NCBI GenBank assembly: GCA_037176905.1
Contig: JBBBWG010029865.1
Location: 1-61,542, forward strand
Reading direction: 5' to 3'
DNA: 61,542 bases
Origin: Azolla pinnata
Lineage: Eukaryota; Streptophyta; Polypodiopsida; Salviniales; Salviniaceae
Made by a program: the position numbers and the translations under genes. A model generated the notes under the pieces. That model saw only the letters and a list, made by a program, of their open reading frames with translations. It searched no databases and was not told the origin of the DNA. Shown here one piece after another: positions 60,860 through 61,542 of this stretch. Position 1 is the first letter of the stretch. The number at the start of each line of letters is the position of its first letter.

Positions 60860-61470
60860 CAGTCAGCCACCACATCACACCATCATCACCATGACCATGA
60901 TCATCATCATCCTCACCACCACCATCTCACCCTCACCATCATCATCATCATCCTCACCACCATCATCATCATCCCCACCACCACCATCACCATCATCATT
61001 ATCATCATCATCCTCACCACCACCATCACCATCATCACCCTCATCATCACCCTCACCATCATCATCATCCTCACCACTACCATCACCATCATCATCCTCA
61101 CATCACCACCATCACCATCACCAGCATCGCCATCATCACCCTCACCGTCATGACCCATAACCATCACCACCAGCATCACCATTGTCGACCATGGCCATCA
61201 CCACCATAGCCAGCATCACCGGGATCGCCATGATGACGAGGGTGATGATGATGATGGCGGTCGGATCACAAGCACGAGCATGACCATCACCACCAGCATG
61301 ACCATGAAAATGACGATGAGCAGCATCAGCATGGCGAGGATGCTGCTGATGGTGATGGTGCATTACCACCTGTCACCCTCAGCCTCATCATCAATCAGCC
61401 TCATCCGCATCCTCATCCGCATCCTCATCCGCATCCTCAGCAGCAGCAGGAGCAGCAGGAGGAGGAGCAG
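60860..61470. repeat. Long CAT/CCA trinucleotide repeat region and CATCCG hexamers
   Basis: ATC, ACC and CATCATCC units fill 60875-61145 and continue less regularly to about 61350. At 61400-61440 there are four CGCATCCTCATC-type units, then CAG/GAG triplets. Open frames here on both strands are runs of Ser, His, Met, Val and Asp and are not called. Confidence 0.88.
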
Positions 61471-61542
61471 CAGCAGCAGCAGCGAAGAGAAGAGGAGAGA
61501 AGGGAACAGAAGAGAATAGAATATAGATATGGAGGGATGGAC

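Noticed and set aside
60801-61519. Ser-, His-, Met- and Val-rich open frames on both strands, one with a hydrophobic stretch (61148-61369, minus)
   Set aside because: Direct products of CAT/CCA triplet repeats; a hydrophobic Ile/Val/Met run is what ATC/GTC/ATG triplets give in any case.

Overview
This is nuclear DNA from a land plant, most likely a flowering plant. It carries plant-type spliced genes with U-rich introns and GT-AG borders, families that are plant-specific or plant-typed (PMT-type Golgi methyltransferase, DYRKP kinase, DUF599 protein, NIPA-type magnesium transporter), and TAGGGTTT teloboxes near gene starts. I cannot name the species. Base composition is uneven: AT-rich introns contrast with long microsatellite tracts between genes, and one 100-N assembly gap falls inside such a tract.

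Layout, left to right. (1) 2060-6248 (+): PMT-family methyltransferase, six exons, 655 aa. (2) 9085-12131 (-): coatomer epsilon subunit, seven exons, 293 aa. (3) 16205-17521 (+): N-myristoyltransferase, one coding exon, 438 aa, preceded by a 2.5-kb intron in its 5' leader. (4) 19200-25807 (-): LMBR1-type multi-spanning membrane protein, fourteen exons, 735 aa. (5) 28175-36309 (+): DYRKP-type protein kinase with a LisH-like N terminus, seven exons, 1337 aa. (6) 40269-43011 (+): DUF599 membrane protein, two exons, 299 aa. (7) 45976-50953 (-): gamma-tubulin, eleven exons, 470 aa. (8) 53039-56551 (+): NIPA-type magnesium transporter, eight exons, 315 aa. (9) About 58781-59407 (-): a possible small gene of unknown function. 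All eight main exon models were worked out by hand, and their phases close with no internal stop.

The genes are ordinary housekeeping genes of separate pathways (Golgi cell-wall chemistry, COPI transport, protein myristoylation, signalling, microtubule nucleation, metal transport) and do not form a functional cluster. The arrangement is still notable. COPE/NMT, LMBR1/DYRKP and TUBG/NIPA are head-to-head pairs. Each of these three shared upstream regions holds a long tract of almost strictly alternating purine-pyrimidine sequence (GTATGC, GTATGT and GTGCAT words), which is Z-DNA-prone by composition. The largest, 12252-13595, changes from a TG-rich to a CA-rich top strand near 13290. No intact transposon, rRNA, tRNA or CRISPR array was recognised.

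The most interesting items are: the promoter-associated alternating tracts and their strand switch; a 24-residue tandem repeat array in the DYRKP kinase; a telobox-bearing minisatellite with alternating unit types at 37816-38390; a human-type (TTAGGG)8 telomere block that would encode a Pro-Asn repeat in a possible small gene; and two introns whose splice signals are crowded by microsatellites.
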